From: an uncultured Lachnospiraceae bacterium
Lineage (GTDB): Bacteria > Bacillota > Clostridia > Lachnospirales > Anaerotignaceae
Assembly (NCBI GenBank): GCA_944384285.1
Contig: CALWSX010000146.1
Span: forward strand, 1 to 6,714
Reading direction: 5' to 3'
DNA: 6,714 nucleotides
Both the position numbers and the translations under genes were made by a program. Positions within the stretch are counted from its first letter, which is position 1; each line of letters begins with the position of its first letter. Of the stretch, positions 1-6,714 are shown piece after piece. The notes under the pieces were generated by a model. It made no database searches and had not been told where the DNA came from. It worked only from the letters and a program-made list of their open reading frames with translations.

Positions 1-1754
1 TAAACAGGCATAGTAATTCCTTTGAAGCTTATTACAGCTGTGTCACCAACAGCTAAAGGAACACCCGGATAACGTTCATTAACAATATTTATATCTATTT
101 TTCTTGCATCAATAGTTTTGTAAAAATAATTTGTTTTTCCCTCTTTTTCAGCCTTAATTTCTAAAATATTATTTCTGTTTTCAAGAGGTAAAATATATTC
201 TTCGTTTCCGTCTGAATTTACTTCTTCACCATTTAAATTAACAGTAATTTTTTCTGCATTGTCTGATGTAACTGTAATAGGTACATCTACTGTATCACCA
301 TAATTAAAGTAAATTGTATCATAAGATGTATAAGGCACATCTACAGATAAATCAATCTCTTTATCTGCATCAACTGAAATAATACAATAAGCTTCGTTTA
401 TTTCTGAGGTTTTGCCATATGAAATACCATTTACAGAAACTTCATCATAGCTTACTTTTACAATACTTACACCTTTTTTTACTGCTAAAGCTTCTGCAAA
501 GTCACCTTTTTCTGTATCTAAAACAATGCTGTCTCCATAAACAAGTTCAAAATTGAAATCCGGACGAACTACATCATTATTAACAGCATCTTTCACTATT
601 TGAGGAACACGTCTTGGATATATTTTTACAGTGTCTCCATTATTTACATCATAAAAGTCATGTGTAAGCCATAAATCATTTTCAAAATCGTCAGGAACGT
701 TACTTTCTACAGGATCAGGAACAAAAGGCTTGTCCCCTTCATCAACAGGATCTACTATTTTAAACCTAAATACTGCATTTACACCTTTATCTAATTTTGA
801 TGAAACTGTAACCATACATAAAGATGCTTTATTAATAGGAGTAATCACACCATCTTCAGAGATGGTAAAGTTTTCATCACCGAATATAGGCATAAAATCG
901 AACTCTTTTGATGCATTTTCCGGTTCTGTTTCAGGAGAAATCTTATACTGTTGATTTTGAGGAATTTCTACTGTTTCTGATGGTAAAATAATCTTTGTAG
1001 GAGCAGAAACTTCAACTCCTCCATTTTCAATAACTTTTTCCAAAAGTTGTATTTTGTTATTTATTTCTTCTGTTTCATTTGATATTGCAATTCCTTTTTC
1101 TCCAAAAAATTGGAGCCAGAATCCTCCATATGTGTCAGCATATCCATCATATAAAGATTTTGATGAATTATAAGCGTCTGTTTGTTTTATTAAATCGGAA
1201 TTTTCATCATTTTCAACACTTTCAAGTGTTTCTCTAAGTTTGTCATAAGCATTAAGAAATGCTTCGTCAACGCTTCCCCATACATTTGTTTCAACAAGGC
1301 CATAATATACAGAATATTTAAATCTGATGTTATCCCCATCAGATACCTGATGCTCATTAAAACCTACTTCAGGCATTACATCATTTACATAATAAACCCA
1401 ACCCGGATAATTAAAATTTCTGTCAAAAATACCTAATGAATCGCATAACTCATTTATATCCCCATATCCGCAGATATCTGTTATATATGTATCTCCAACA
1501 TAAGTAAAAGGATCACTTGTTCCTTCTGTATCCTGTACAAGTTTATCAAAAACATCTTTTACAGTAGAATCTTTAGGTATTTCTACAGTCTTTTCAGGAA
1601 TAGCAGGCATAACCATAAGGTCATCTTCTGCTACAGAACGAGTATCAAAAGAAATTGTTACAGTTATATTGTCATCACCTGCAAATATGGTATATGGAAC
1701 AGATGTAACAAGCATAATTACAGACAATAAAACTGCAAAGTACTTTTTAAACAT
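1..1754 (-). CDS. Secreted surface protein with DUF4430-like domain and Ig-like modules (3' end beyond window)
   Basis: The frame is open for 584 codons from ATG 1754 to the window edge, so the C-terminus and any cell-wall anchor are missing. Residues 1-25 form a Sec signal peptide: KK near the start, a hydrophobic core, and likely cleavage after IFA. Residues about 30-150 resemble DUF4430 (transcobalamin C-terminal-like), with IPKDSTVKDVFD, then PGWVYYVND and VSDGDNIRFKYS, which match that family's W-x-Y-x-V-N and G-D motifs. A helical segment (about 155-245) follows. Next comes a Big_2-like Ig module (about 250-336: APTKIILPS, SEDGVITP, FKIVDP), a second beta-rich module (about 358-462, with VNNGDTVKIYPRRVPQIV) and a third (about 467-550). 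The role is probably exported adhesion or ligand binding at the envelope, but the ligand is unknown. The start is fixed by a strong GGGAGG site. It lies 27 nt after mscS, so it is probably co-transcribed. The domain naming rests on motif recognition only. Confidence 0.82.
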   Translation of the reverse strand, partial: MFKKYFAVLLSVIMLVTSVPYTIFAGDDNITVTISFDTRSVAEDDLMVMPAIPEKTVEIPKDSTVKDVFDKLVQDTEGTSDPFTYVGDTYITDICGYGDINELCDSLGIFDRNFNYPGWVYYVNDVMPEVGFNEHQVSDGDNIRFKYSVYYGLVETNVWGSVDEAFLNAYDKLRETLESVENDENSDLIKQTDAYNSSKSLYDGYADTYGGFWLQFFGEKGIAISNETEEINNKIQLLEKVIENGGVEVSAPTKIILPSETVEIPQNQQYKISPETEPENASKEFDFMPIFGDENFTISEDGVITPINKASLCMVTVSSKLDKGVNAVFRFKIVDPVDEGDKPFVPDPVESNVPDDFENDLWLTHDFYDVNNGDTVKIYPRRVPQIVKDAVNNDVVRPDFNFELVYGDSIVLDTEKGDFAEALAVKKGVSIVKVSYDEVSVNGISYGKTSEINEAYCIISVDADKEIDLSVDVPYTSYDTIYFNYGDTVDVPITVTSDNAEKITVNLNGEEVNSDGNEEYILPLENRNNILEIKAEKEGKTNYFYKTIDARKIDINIVNERYPGVPLAVGDTAVISFKGITMPV

Positions 1755-1761
1755 TATTAAG

Positions 1762-1767
1762 CCTCCC
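1762..1767 (-). promoter_or_regulatory. Ribosome binding site of the surface-protein gene
   Basis: GGGAGG on the minus strand ends 7 nt before the ATG at 1754. It selects this codon over the later in-frame Met at codon 14, which would cut into the signal peptide. The site lies in the 27-nt gap after the mscS stop codon, where I see no terminator hairpin. Confidence 0.75.
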
Positions 1768-1781
1768 TATGTATGAAAAAA

Positions 1782-2618
1782 TTACTGATTTTTTACATGT
1801 ACTGTTGTCTGTGGATAAGGAATTGAAATATCTTCTTTATCAAATCTTATCTTAATTCTTCTTAAAATCTCTCTTTCATTTACAAAGTTATACCCAATTT
1901 CACATTCTGCAACAATAGTTATTGTTACAGCTGAATCACTTAAGGCAGAAACCCCCAAAACTGCCGGCTCTTTTCTTAAGCCTTCAAGTTCTTTATAAAC
2001 TATAGACATTTCATCTTTTAAAACTTTTATAGCTCTGTCCACATTTTCTTCGTATGCAATACCCACTTTTATAATTGCATTCATATAACCTTTGCTCATA
2101 TTTGTAACTGTGGAAACATTTCCATTAGGTATAAGATGAAGTTTTCCATCTATTGAACGTACTTTTGTAAGACGCATACTAATGCCTTCAACATATCCTG
2201 TATTCCCTGAAATAGTAACGTAATCACCTATTGCGTATTGGTCTTCAAAAAGAATAAAAAATCCTGTTATAAAATCTTTTACAAGACTTTGTGCCCCAAA
2301 ACCTACAGCAATAGAACCAATTCCGGCAACTGCTATTATAGACCTTACATCAATATCAAAAACTGTAAGCATAGCACAAATTGCTATAAAATAAAACACA
2401 TATTTCACAATACTGGAAGTTACAGAAATCATTGTGTTTGCTTTTCTTTCGTCCATAATAGTATGGCTTTTTGATAATCTTAACGTAAAAAATCTTTTAA
2501 TAATGCGTTTTGAAATTTTAATTGCTATAACGCATAATATATAAATTACTATGCAATTTAAAATATTCATTCCACTTTCTACTATCTTCGCTACTATCTT
2601 TGTTAAAAAAACGCTCAT
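1782..2618 (-). CDS. mscS: Small-conductance mechanosensitive channel, MscS family
   Basis: This 278-residue protein is close to the 286 residues of E. coli MscS and should be a membrane channel that opens under tension to release ions and osmolytes after hypo-osmotic shock. Three membrane segments are visible at about 17-36, 66-87 and 90-124. The last is the pore helix, a Gly/Ala-rich stretch (AGIGSIAVGFGAQSLVKD, 98-115). It continues into the family hallmark GFFILFEDQYAIGDYV (119-134) and the beta-domain motif LIPNGNV (162-168). The C-terminal cytoplasmic vestibule domain ends in the typical ISIPYPQTTVHVKN. The pattern resembles Bacillus YkuT-type channels more than E. coli MscS. No key region is missing. 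The start codon overlaps the stop of the upstream peptidase frame (TAATG), and GAAAGG at 2628-2633 is a suitable binding site. The family is certain; the symbol is used in the family sense. Confidence 0.95.
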   Translation of the reverse strand: MSVFLTKIVAKIVESGMNILNCIVIYILCVIAIKISKRIIKRFFTLRLSKSHTIMDERKANTMISVTSSIVKYVFYFIAICAMLTVFDIDVRSIIAVAGIGSIAVGFGAQSLVKDFITGFFILFEDQYAIGDYVTISGNTGYVEGISMRLTKVRSIDGKLHLIPNGNVSTVTNMSKGYMNAIIKVGIAYEENVDRAIKVLKDEMSIVYKELEGLRKEPAVLGVSALSDSAVTITIVAECEIGYNFVNEREILRRIKIRFDKEDISIPYPQTTVHVKNQ

Positions 2619-2627
2619 TATTCACTA

Positions 2628-2633
2628 CCTTTC
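2628..2633 (-). promoter_or_regulatory. Ribosome binding site of mscS inside the peptidase reading frame
   Basis: GAAAGG on the minus strand lies 9 nt before the mscS ATG and inside the last codons of the upstream peptidase frame. With the TAATG overlap, this suggests mscS translation was originally coupled to the peptidase gene. The premature stops about 220 nt upstream would now end translation before it reaches this site. Confidence 0.6.
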
Positions 2634-2836
2634 TTAATATCATCTGCAAATGCTTTAAATATGAGTTTTCCATTTTCTAAATGTTCAGGATGCCATTGTA
2701 ATCCTAATACAAATTTTTTACCTTTAACTTCTATTGCCTCAATAATTCCATCTTTGGCATGTGCCGAAACAATTAAATCTTTTTCCACAGCTCCTCTTAT
2801 AGCCTGATGATGATAAGAATTTACAAAAATACTTTC

Positions 2837-2854
2837 TTTTTTTTATTTTTTTTA
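2837..2854 (-). other. A-rich tract carrying two in-frame stop codons
   Basis: On the minus strand this is T, eight A, T, eight A, then a G at 2836. Read in the peptidase frame it gives TAA AAA AAA TAA AAA AAA. The stops fall at 2852-2854 and 2843-2845. It sits exactly where intact relatives have a variable linker before the VNSxHHQA motif. Such homopolymer pairs are prone to replication or polymerase slippage and to consensus errors. Because the T of the first stop precedes the A run, slippage within the run cannot remove that stop. Confidence 0.8.
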
Positions 2855-3322
2855 AAGCAACGTATTCTTTTTTATATGAACTAAGTGAGATGGAAAACTT
2901 TTAGGTGCAATTTGGACATGTTTTATTGCGTCTTTTACTTCAGAATTGATATCCTGTATAAGCGTTTCTCCCATAATTGCTGACAAAAGCTGCATTCCTC
3001 TGCAAATACATAAAATAGGAATGTCTTTTTTTAAAGCAATCTCGCATAATTTTGTTTCAAACTCATCTCTTACAGGGTTAATTTCCCCTATATTTTTATG
3101 TGGATCTTCACCATAAATATATGGATTTATGTCTACTCCGCCAGAAAACAAAATCCCGTCGACTACATCTAAAACATCTTCGGGATTCATTTTCGGCGGA
3201 AGTATGAATGGTATTATATCTAATGAATTAAATATATCAACATATTGCGAATTTATTTTATAGCAATCGTTTTTATAATCATAATCAGAACAAATGCCAA
3301 CAATTTTTTTCATTAACTTCCG

Positions 3323-3327
3323 CCTCT
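3323..3327 (-). promoter_or_regulatory. Ribosome binding site of the peptidase C26 gene
   Basis: AGAGG on the minus strand ends 9 nt before ATG 3313 and falls in the 20-nt gap after dnaB. A well-formed site suggests the gene was recently functional and is still translated up to the first stop. Confidence 0.6.
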
Positions 3328-3333
3328 TTTATT

Positions 3334-4686
3334 TTAATATTGATTTTTTAAAGCATTCCCAAAGCGAGTATATCTTTCAAGCCATGTTAAATCAACCGTT
3401 CCTGTTGGGCCGTTTCTTTGCTTTGCTATAATAAGCTCAGCCATACCTTTTTTCTCACTTTCTGGGAAATAATATTCGTCTCTGTAAAGAAATGCAACTA
3501 CGTCTGCGTCCTGTTCAATAGCGCCAGACTCTCTTAAGTCTGAAAGCATTGGTCTGTGGTCTGCTCTTTGTTCACAGGCACGACTTAACTGCGAAAGAGC
3601 AACAACAGGACAGTCCATTTCTCTTGCAATAGCTTTAAGTGACCTTGAAATATCTGATATTTCCTGCTGTCTTGAAGAAGACTTATTATTACTGCTCATA
3701 AGCTGTAAATAATCAATAAGAATAAGACCTAAGCCTTTTTCAAGTTTTAATTTCCTGCATTTTGCTCGCATTTCCATAGGAGTTATACCTGGTGTATCAT
3801 CTATATAAATAGGGGCTTGAGATAAAGGTCCTAAAGCCTCTATAAGTTTTTCCCAGTCGTTATCAGTTAAATTCCCCGTTCTGAAATTTTGCGAATCAAC
3901 CATGGACTCAGAACAAAGCATACGATTTACTAACTGTTCTTTTGACATTTCTAAACTAAAAATTGCAGTAGGAACTCCTCCTCTTATAGCTGCATTTTGC
4001 GCAATATTAAGCGCAAATGCTGTTTTCCCCATAGAAGGTCTTGCTGCAAGAAGTACTAAGTCTGATTTTTGAAGTCCTGCTGTTTTATAATCAAAATCAA
4101 CAAAGCCTGTAGCAATACCTGTTATTTTTTCTTTAGAAGTATATATCTTTTCTATTACATTAAAAGCATCAACAGTGATATCTCTTACATGGGTAAAGTT
4201 TTCATTACTTTTGTTTTCAGATATATCAAATATGGCTTTTTCTGCTTTATCAAGAATTGTAGAAATATCTTCTTTTGCATCATAGCTTAACTGGGATATA
4301 TCAGCAGAGGCCCTTATAAGCTTTCTTAATACAGAATTTTTATTTACAATTTCTATGTAATTTTTTATATTTACTGCACTTGATACAAATGTTGCAATGT
4401 CGGCAAGATAAGGAAGTCCACCAATCTCATTAAATACACCCATTTGTTCAAGTTTACTTTTAACTGTTATAATATCTATCTGCTTTCCTTCTGAAAAAAG
4501 CATAACCATGGCATCAAAAATAGACCTGTGTTCAGCTCTATAAAAATCTTCTGATTTTAAAGAGTCCACAATTTCAAAAATTGCATCTTTATCAATAAAT
4601 GCTGATCCTAAAACCGCTTTTTCAGCATCTGAGTCATGCGGCATAGGTTTTTGATAATCAATATTTACATCTTTATTTTCTTCCAT
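3334..4686 (-). CDS. dnaB: Replicative DNA helicase DnaB (named DnaC in Bacillus)
   Basis: This is the hexameric 5'-3' helicase that unwinds DNA at the replication fork and recruits primase. At 450 residues it has the normal family length, with no intein. The N-terminal helical domain (about 14-115) opens with PMPHDSDAEKAVLGS and contains DFYRAEHRSIFDAM. A linker region (about 116-185) follows, then the RecA-like motor. The motor has Walker A (ARPSMGKT, 215-222), the catalytic-Glu motif FSLEM (Glu246), and Walker B (LILIDYLQLM, Asp325). It also has LSQLSR (364-369), LSDLRESGAIEQDAD (381-395), and the KQRNGPTG motif (422-429) carrying the finger-type Lys422 and Arg424. The start is supported by GGGAG at 4694-4698, 7 nt upstream. 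An ATG just upstream (4701-4703) is out of frame. The gene follows rplI by 30 nt, the usual Firmicutes order, and is very likely essential. Confidence 0.98.
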   Translation of the reverse strand: MEENKDVNIDYQKPMPHDSDAEKAVLGSAFIDKDAIFEIVDSLKSEDFYRAEHRSIFDAMVMLFSEGKQIDIITVKSKLEQMGVFNEIGGLPYLADIATFVSSAVNIKNYIEIVNKNSVLRKLIRASADISQLSYDAKEDISTILDKAEKAIFDISENKSNENFTHVRDITVDAFNVIEKIYTSKEKITGIATGFVDFDYKTAGLQKSDLVLLAARPSMGKTAFALNIAQNAAIRGGVPTAIFSLEMSKEQLVNRMLCSESMVDSQNFRTGNLTDNDWEKLIEALGPLSQAPIYIDDTPGITPMEMRAKCRKLKLEKGLGLILIDYLQLMSSNNKSSSRQQEISDISRSLKAIAREMDCPVVALSQLSRACEQRADHRPMLSDLRESGAIEQDADVVAFLYRDEYYFPESEKKGMAELIIAKQRNGPTGTVDLTWLERYTRFGNALKNQY

Positions 4687-4716
4687 TTTGATACTCCCGG
4701 CATTTTAAAAAAATAA

Positions 4717-5163
4717 TTATACGGCTTTTACATTTATTTTAAGGTCTACAGATACTTTAGGATGAACTTTTACAGTAACTTTATTTTCTCCTACATTTTT
4801 GATAGGGTCTGTTACAGAGATTTTCTTTCTATCTATATCAATATGTGTCTGATTAAAAAGAGCTGTTGCAATTTCTTTATTTGTTACAGAACCGAAAACT
4901 TTTCCGTTTTCTCCAGCTTTTACACCAACTATAACTGTAACTTCTTTTAATTTTTCACCAAGTGCCAAAGCTTCTTCATATTCTTCTTTTTCTCTTTTTG
5001 CTTCAGCTTTTTTTCTTGCTTCGTATTCTGCCATATTGGCTTTATTAGCTTCAACACCTAATTTTTTAGGTATCAAGAAATTTTTAGCATATCCTTCGCT
5101 AGCATTTACAAGGTCTCCCTTTTTCCCCACGCTTTTAACGTCCTGAAGTAAAATAATTTTCAT
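4717..5163 (-). CDS. rplI: 50S ribosomal protein L9
   Basis: L9 binds 23S rRNA at the base of the L1 stalk and helps maintain translational fidelity. The protein has 148 residues, the usual length. The N-terminal RNA-binding domain begins MKIILLQDVKSVGKKGD and contains the signature GYAKNFLIPKKLG (24-36). The long, highly charged connecting helix covers about 41-75 (ARKKAEAKREKEEYEEAL). The C-terminal domain carries the conserved GKVFGSVTNKEIA (87-99). Nothing is missing or unusual. The start lies only 1 nt after the gdpP stop codon, and its ribosome binding site is inside the gdpP coding end, so translation is probably coupled. dnaB follows 30 nt downstream. Confidence 0.98.
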   Translation of the reverse strand: MKIILLQDVKSVGKKGDLVNASEGYAKNFLIPKKLGVEANKANMAEYEARKKAEAKREKEEYEEALALGEKLKEVTVIVGVKAGENGKVFGSVTNKEIATALFNQTHIDIDRKKISVTDPIKNVGENKVTVKVHPKVSVDLKINVKAV

Positions 5164-5164
5164 G

Positions 5165-6714
5165 TTAGTTAACCTCCTCTAAATATTCTTCCAATGCTTT
5201 TTTAAGCATATTTTTGGCTTCGTCTATCGATGTGTTTTGTATTTGTGCACCAGAAACAGTCTGGTGACCCCCTCCTCCAAGTTTTTCTAGTATTCTTTGG
5301 ACATTGAGATCTCCATAGCTTCTTGCACTTATATTTATTATGCCATCATATTTGCAAAGAACAAATGATGCTGTTATACCTTTTACATTAAGAAGTTCAT
5401 CTGCTGTCTGTGCCGCAACTACAAAAGAATCAACTCCACATTCTTCTGCAACTGTAAGAGCCATATTTTGATGAATAATTTCTGCTTCATTTATTGCTTT
5501 TGCTTTAACTTTAAGCATAGATAAATCGTTTTGGAATAATTTTTTTATTCTCATACTGTCGGCACCATTTCTTTTTAAATATGCTGCCGCTTCAAAAGTT
5601 ATAGTTCCTGCTTTTACAGAAAAGTTTTTAGTATCTACCATAATACCGGAAAGAAGTGCATCTGCTTCCATTTGTTTTAGTTTTACTCGTCTGCCTATAT
5701 ACTGCAATATCTCTGTTACAAGCTCACAAGTTGAAGAAGCATATGGTTCATGATAGCTTAAAACTGCTCTGTCTATATAGTCTGTGTTTTTTCTGTGATG
5801 GTCTATGATTACTATTTGATGAGCCTTTTCAAGTATTGGTTTTGACTCTACAAGACTTGACCTATGTGTATCAACTATAACAAGCAAGCTTTTATCTGTG
5901 AATATTTTTTCTGCCTGTTCAGTATTTATAATTCGTGAAAAAATTTCTTTGTCATTTTCTTTTATAGCCTCATATATACTCTTTATACCACTTGATACTT
6001 CGTTAAGAATTATGTGACAATCTCTTCCATAAACTGTAGAAATTTTTGAAATACCTATAGCCGCACCAAAGCAGTCAAAATCAGCATTAACATGCCCCAT
6101 TACAAAAACTCTGTCTGAATCCGCTATTATTTCAGAAAGAGCATCAGCCTTAACTCTTGCTCTTATTCTTGAATTATGCGATATTTCACTGCTTTTTCCA
6201 CCGAACATTAAATATTTTTCGCCGTCTTTAATAATGGCCTGATCTCCACCTCGACCAAGCGCAAGGTCAATAGCTGCTTTAGCATTTAAAAACGCTTCGC
6301 TTAAAGTATCTTTTCCTTTTCCTACACCAATACTTAAAGTTACAGGTATCATATTCCCAACACTTATTTCACGTACTTCATTAAGAATTTCAAATTTTGA
6401 ATCCTGAATCTTTTGAAGATATTCATTTGCAAAAATGAAAATATATCTATCTTTTTCAAATTTTTTTATAATACCATTTACATTTTTTGCAAGATTATTA
6501 AGTTTTCTATCTATCATTGCTGTAAGCAAAGGTAATGCTGTTTCGTCTTCCGTTGAAGTAAGTTCTTCGTAATTATCAATATAAATAAGAGATACCAAAG
6601 TTTTATTATGTTCAAATTCTGACAAAAGCTTTCTGTTTTCTGTGGCATCTTGAAATATAAATGAAGTATATTTTTTATCTTCCATTGATATTTCATTTTT
6701 TATAAGTTCATAAT
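5165..6714 (-). CDS. gdpP: c-di-AMP phosphodiesterase GdpP, DHH-DHHA1 family (5' end beyond window)
   Basis: GdpP is a membrane-bound enzyme that cleaves c-di-AMP to pApA, lowering a messenger that controls potassium, osmolytes and wall stress in Firmicutes. Full-length proteins have about 650 residues: two membrane helices, PAS, degenerate GGDEF, DHH and DHHA1. Here the frame is open to the window edge, so ATG 6685 is probably internal and the membrane/PAS part is missing. Counting from that Met, the degenerate GGDEF domain covers about 28-160 (IYIDNYEELT, FEKDRYIFIF, VTLSIGVG) without a true GGDEF motif. DHH motifs follow: GHVNADFDCFGAAIG (His198, Asp202, Asp204), VDTH (Asp272), DHH (295-297) and GIMVDTKNF (Asp351). 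The DHHA1 domain ends with GGGGHQTVSGAQ (470-481). All the expected metal ligands are visible, so it should be active. It leads directly into rplI. Confidence 0.96.
   Translation of the reverse strand, partial: YELIKNEISMEDKKYTSFIFQDATENRKLLSEFEHNKTLVSLIYIDNYEELTSTEDETALPLLTAMIDRKLNNLAKNVNGIIKKFEKDRYIFIFANEYLQKIQDSKFEILNEVREISVGNMIPVTLSIGVGKGKDTLSEAFLNAKAAIDLALGRGGDQAIIKDGEKYLMFGGKSSEISHNSRIRARVKADALSEIIADSDRVFVMGHVNADFDCFGAAIGISKISTVYGRDCHIILNEVSSGIKSIYEAIKENDKEIFSRIINTEQAEKIFTDKSLLVIVDTHRSSLVESKPILEKAHQIVIIDHHRKNTDYIDRAVLSYHEPYASSTCELVTEILQYIGRRVKLKQMEADALLSGIMVDTKNFSVKAGTITFEAAAYLKRNGADSMRIKKLFQNDLSMLKVKAKAINEAEIIHQNMALTVAEECGVDSFVVAAQTADELLNVKGITASFVLCKYDGIINISARSYGDLNVQRILEKLGGGGHQTVSGAQIQNTSIDEAKNMLKKALEEYLEEVN
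5173..5178 (-). promoter_or_regulatory. Strong ribosome binding site of rplI within the end of gdpP
   Basis: AGGAGG, a near-perfect anti-16S match, lies 9 nt before the rplI ATG and overlaps the last gdpP codons. It explains how a highly expressed ribosomal protein can be translated efficiently from the same message as a signalling enzyme. Confidence 0.8.

Larger units (their letters stand above)
2618..3313 (-). pseudogene. Peptidase C26 / gamma-glutamyl-GABA hydrolase-like glutamine amidotransferase, broken by two in-frame TAA codons
   Basis: Members of this class I amidotransferase family hydrolyse gamma-glutamyl amides, as PuuD does in putrescine breakdown. The intact part is 153 residues: MKKIVGICSDY at the N-terminus, DGILFSGGVDINP (52-64), PVRDEFE (80-86), and the nucleophile elbow CICRGMQLL with Cys104. 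Translation then meets TAA at codon 154 and again at codon 157. Beyond these, the same frame continues with VNSYHHQAI (164-172), SAHAKDGIIEAIE (183-195) and the catalytic-type LQWHPE (205-210, His208 and Glu210). It ends with TAA after 231 codons, slightly short of the usual 240-250. Spacing between the halves matches intact relatives, so no indel is needed. The truncated product would lack the His/Glu of the triad and should be inactive. AGAGG at 3323-3327 is the binding site; dnaB ends 20 nt upstream. A consensus sequencing error in the A-rich tract is a real alternative. The exact substrate cannot be told. Confidence 0.88.

Noticed and set aside
730..954. Plus-strand open frame of 74 codons
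   Set aside because: It lies wholly opposite the surface-protein gene, which has a signal peptide, a ribosome binding site and recognisable domains. The plus-strand peptide shows no family features.
2238..2474. Plus-strand open frame of 78 codons, rich in Cys, Asn and Tyr
   Set aside because: It is the antisense shadow of the highly conserved MscS pore region; its composition reflects the AT-rich complement.
2618..2786. Independent small gene from an internal GTG in the 3' half of the peptidase
   Set aside because: A GTG preceded by AGAGGAGCT exists in frame (2784-2786), but the spacing is too short for good initiation. The product would be about 56 residues lacking HHQA, so it would not be a functional domain.
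2837..2853. Programmed frameshifting or transcriptional slippage on the A runs to rescue the peptidase
   Set aside because: The two halves are already in the same frame, and the T of the first TAA precedes the A run, so gaining or losing A residues cannot remove that stop.
2843..2854. TAA read as a sense codon (alternative genetic code)
   Set aside because: The mscS, dnaB, rplI and gdpP frames all end naturally at TAA right at their family-typical C-termini, so TAA acts as a stop in this genome.
2832..2854. T-rich run on the plus strand as an intrinsic terminator
   Set aside because: No GC-rich stem precedes it on the plus strand and no plus-strand gene exists nearby. On the transcribed strand the run is A, not U.
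4069..4290. Plus-strand open frame of 73 codons
   Set aside because: It is antisense to dnaB, and its Phe/Ile/Tyr/Cys-rich composition is that of a shadow frame. No binding site supports it.
4762..4950. Plus-strand open frame of 62 codons
   Set aside because: It is antisense to rplI and has no independent support.
6514..6696. Second minus-strand open frame of 60 codons near the right edge
   Set aside because: It overlaps the degenerate GGDEF part of gdpP in another frame. The gdpP frame has clear family motifs there and continues to the edge.

Overview
The window is a compact, AT-rich (about one third G+C by eye) stretch in which every gene lies on the minus strand. From right to left in the direction of transcription it reads: a c-di-AMP phosphodiesterase of the GdpP type (5' end outside the window), ribosomal protein L9 (rplI), replicative DNA helicase (dnaB), a broken class I glutamine-amidotransferase-like peptidase C26, an MscS-family mechanosensitive channel, and a secreted protein with a DUF4430-like domain and Ig-like modules (3' end outside the window). 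The gdpP-rplI-dnaB order is a classic Firmicutes arrangement. With the strong GGAGG-type ribosome binding sites, the low G+C and the style of the surface protein, it points to an anaerobic Clostridia-type bacterium, possibly a gut one; a narrower placement cannot be supported.

Gene spacing is tight throughout. There is 1 nt between gdpP and rplI, 30 nt between rplI and dnaB, 20 nt between dnaB and the peptidase gene, a 1-nt TAATG overlap into mscS, and 27 nt between mscS and the surface-protein gene. I see no hairpin plus U-run terminator in any gap. The simplest reading is one long transcript, or overlapping transcripts, entering from the right edge. No non-coding stretch reaches 300 bases. 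Positions 1-1754 are fully coding: they hold the 3'-truncated surface-protein gene.

The notable anomaly is the peptidase C26 gene. Its reading frame continues to a normal family-length C-terminus, but two in-frame TAA codons sit in an almost pure A tract (2837-2854). They separate the nucleophile cysteine from the conserved HHQA and QWHPE motifs. Frame and length are preserved, so this looks like substitutions (or a consensus error) rather than an indel. The rest of the window is conventional. Functionally it combines c-di-AMP turnover, translation, replication, an osmotic-release channel and a cell-surface protein. I do not see a new defence, mobile or RNA-based system here.
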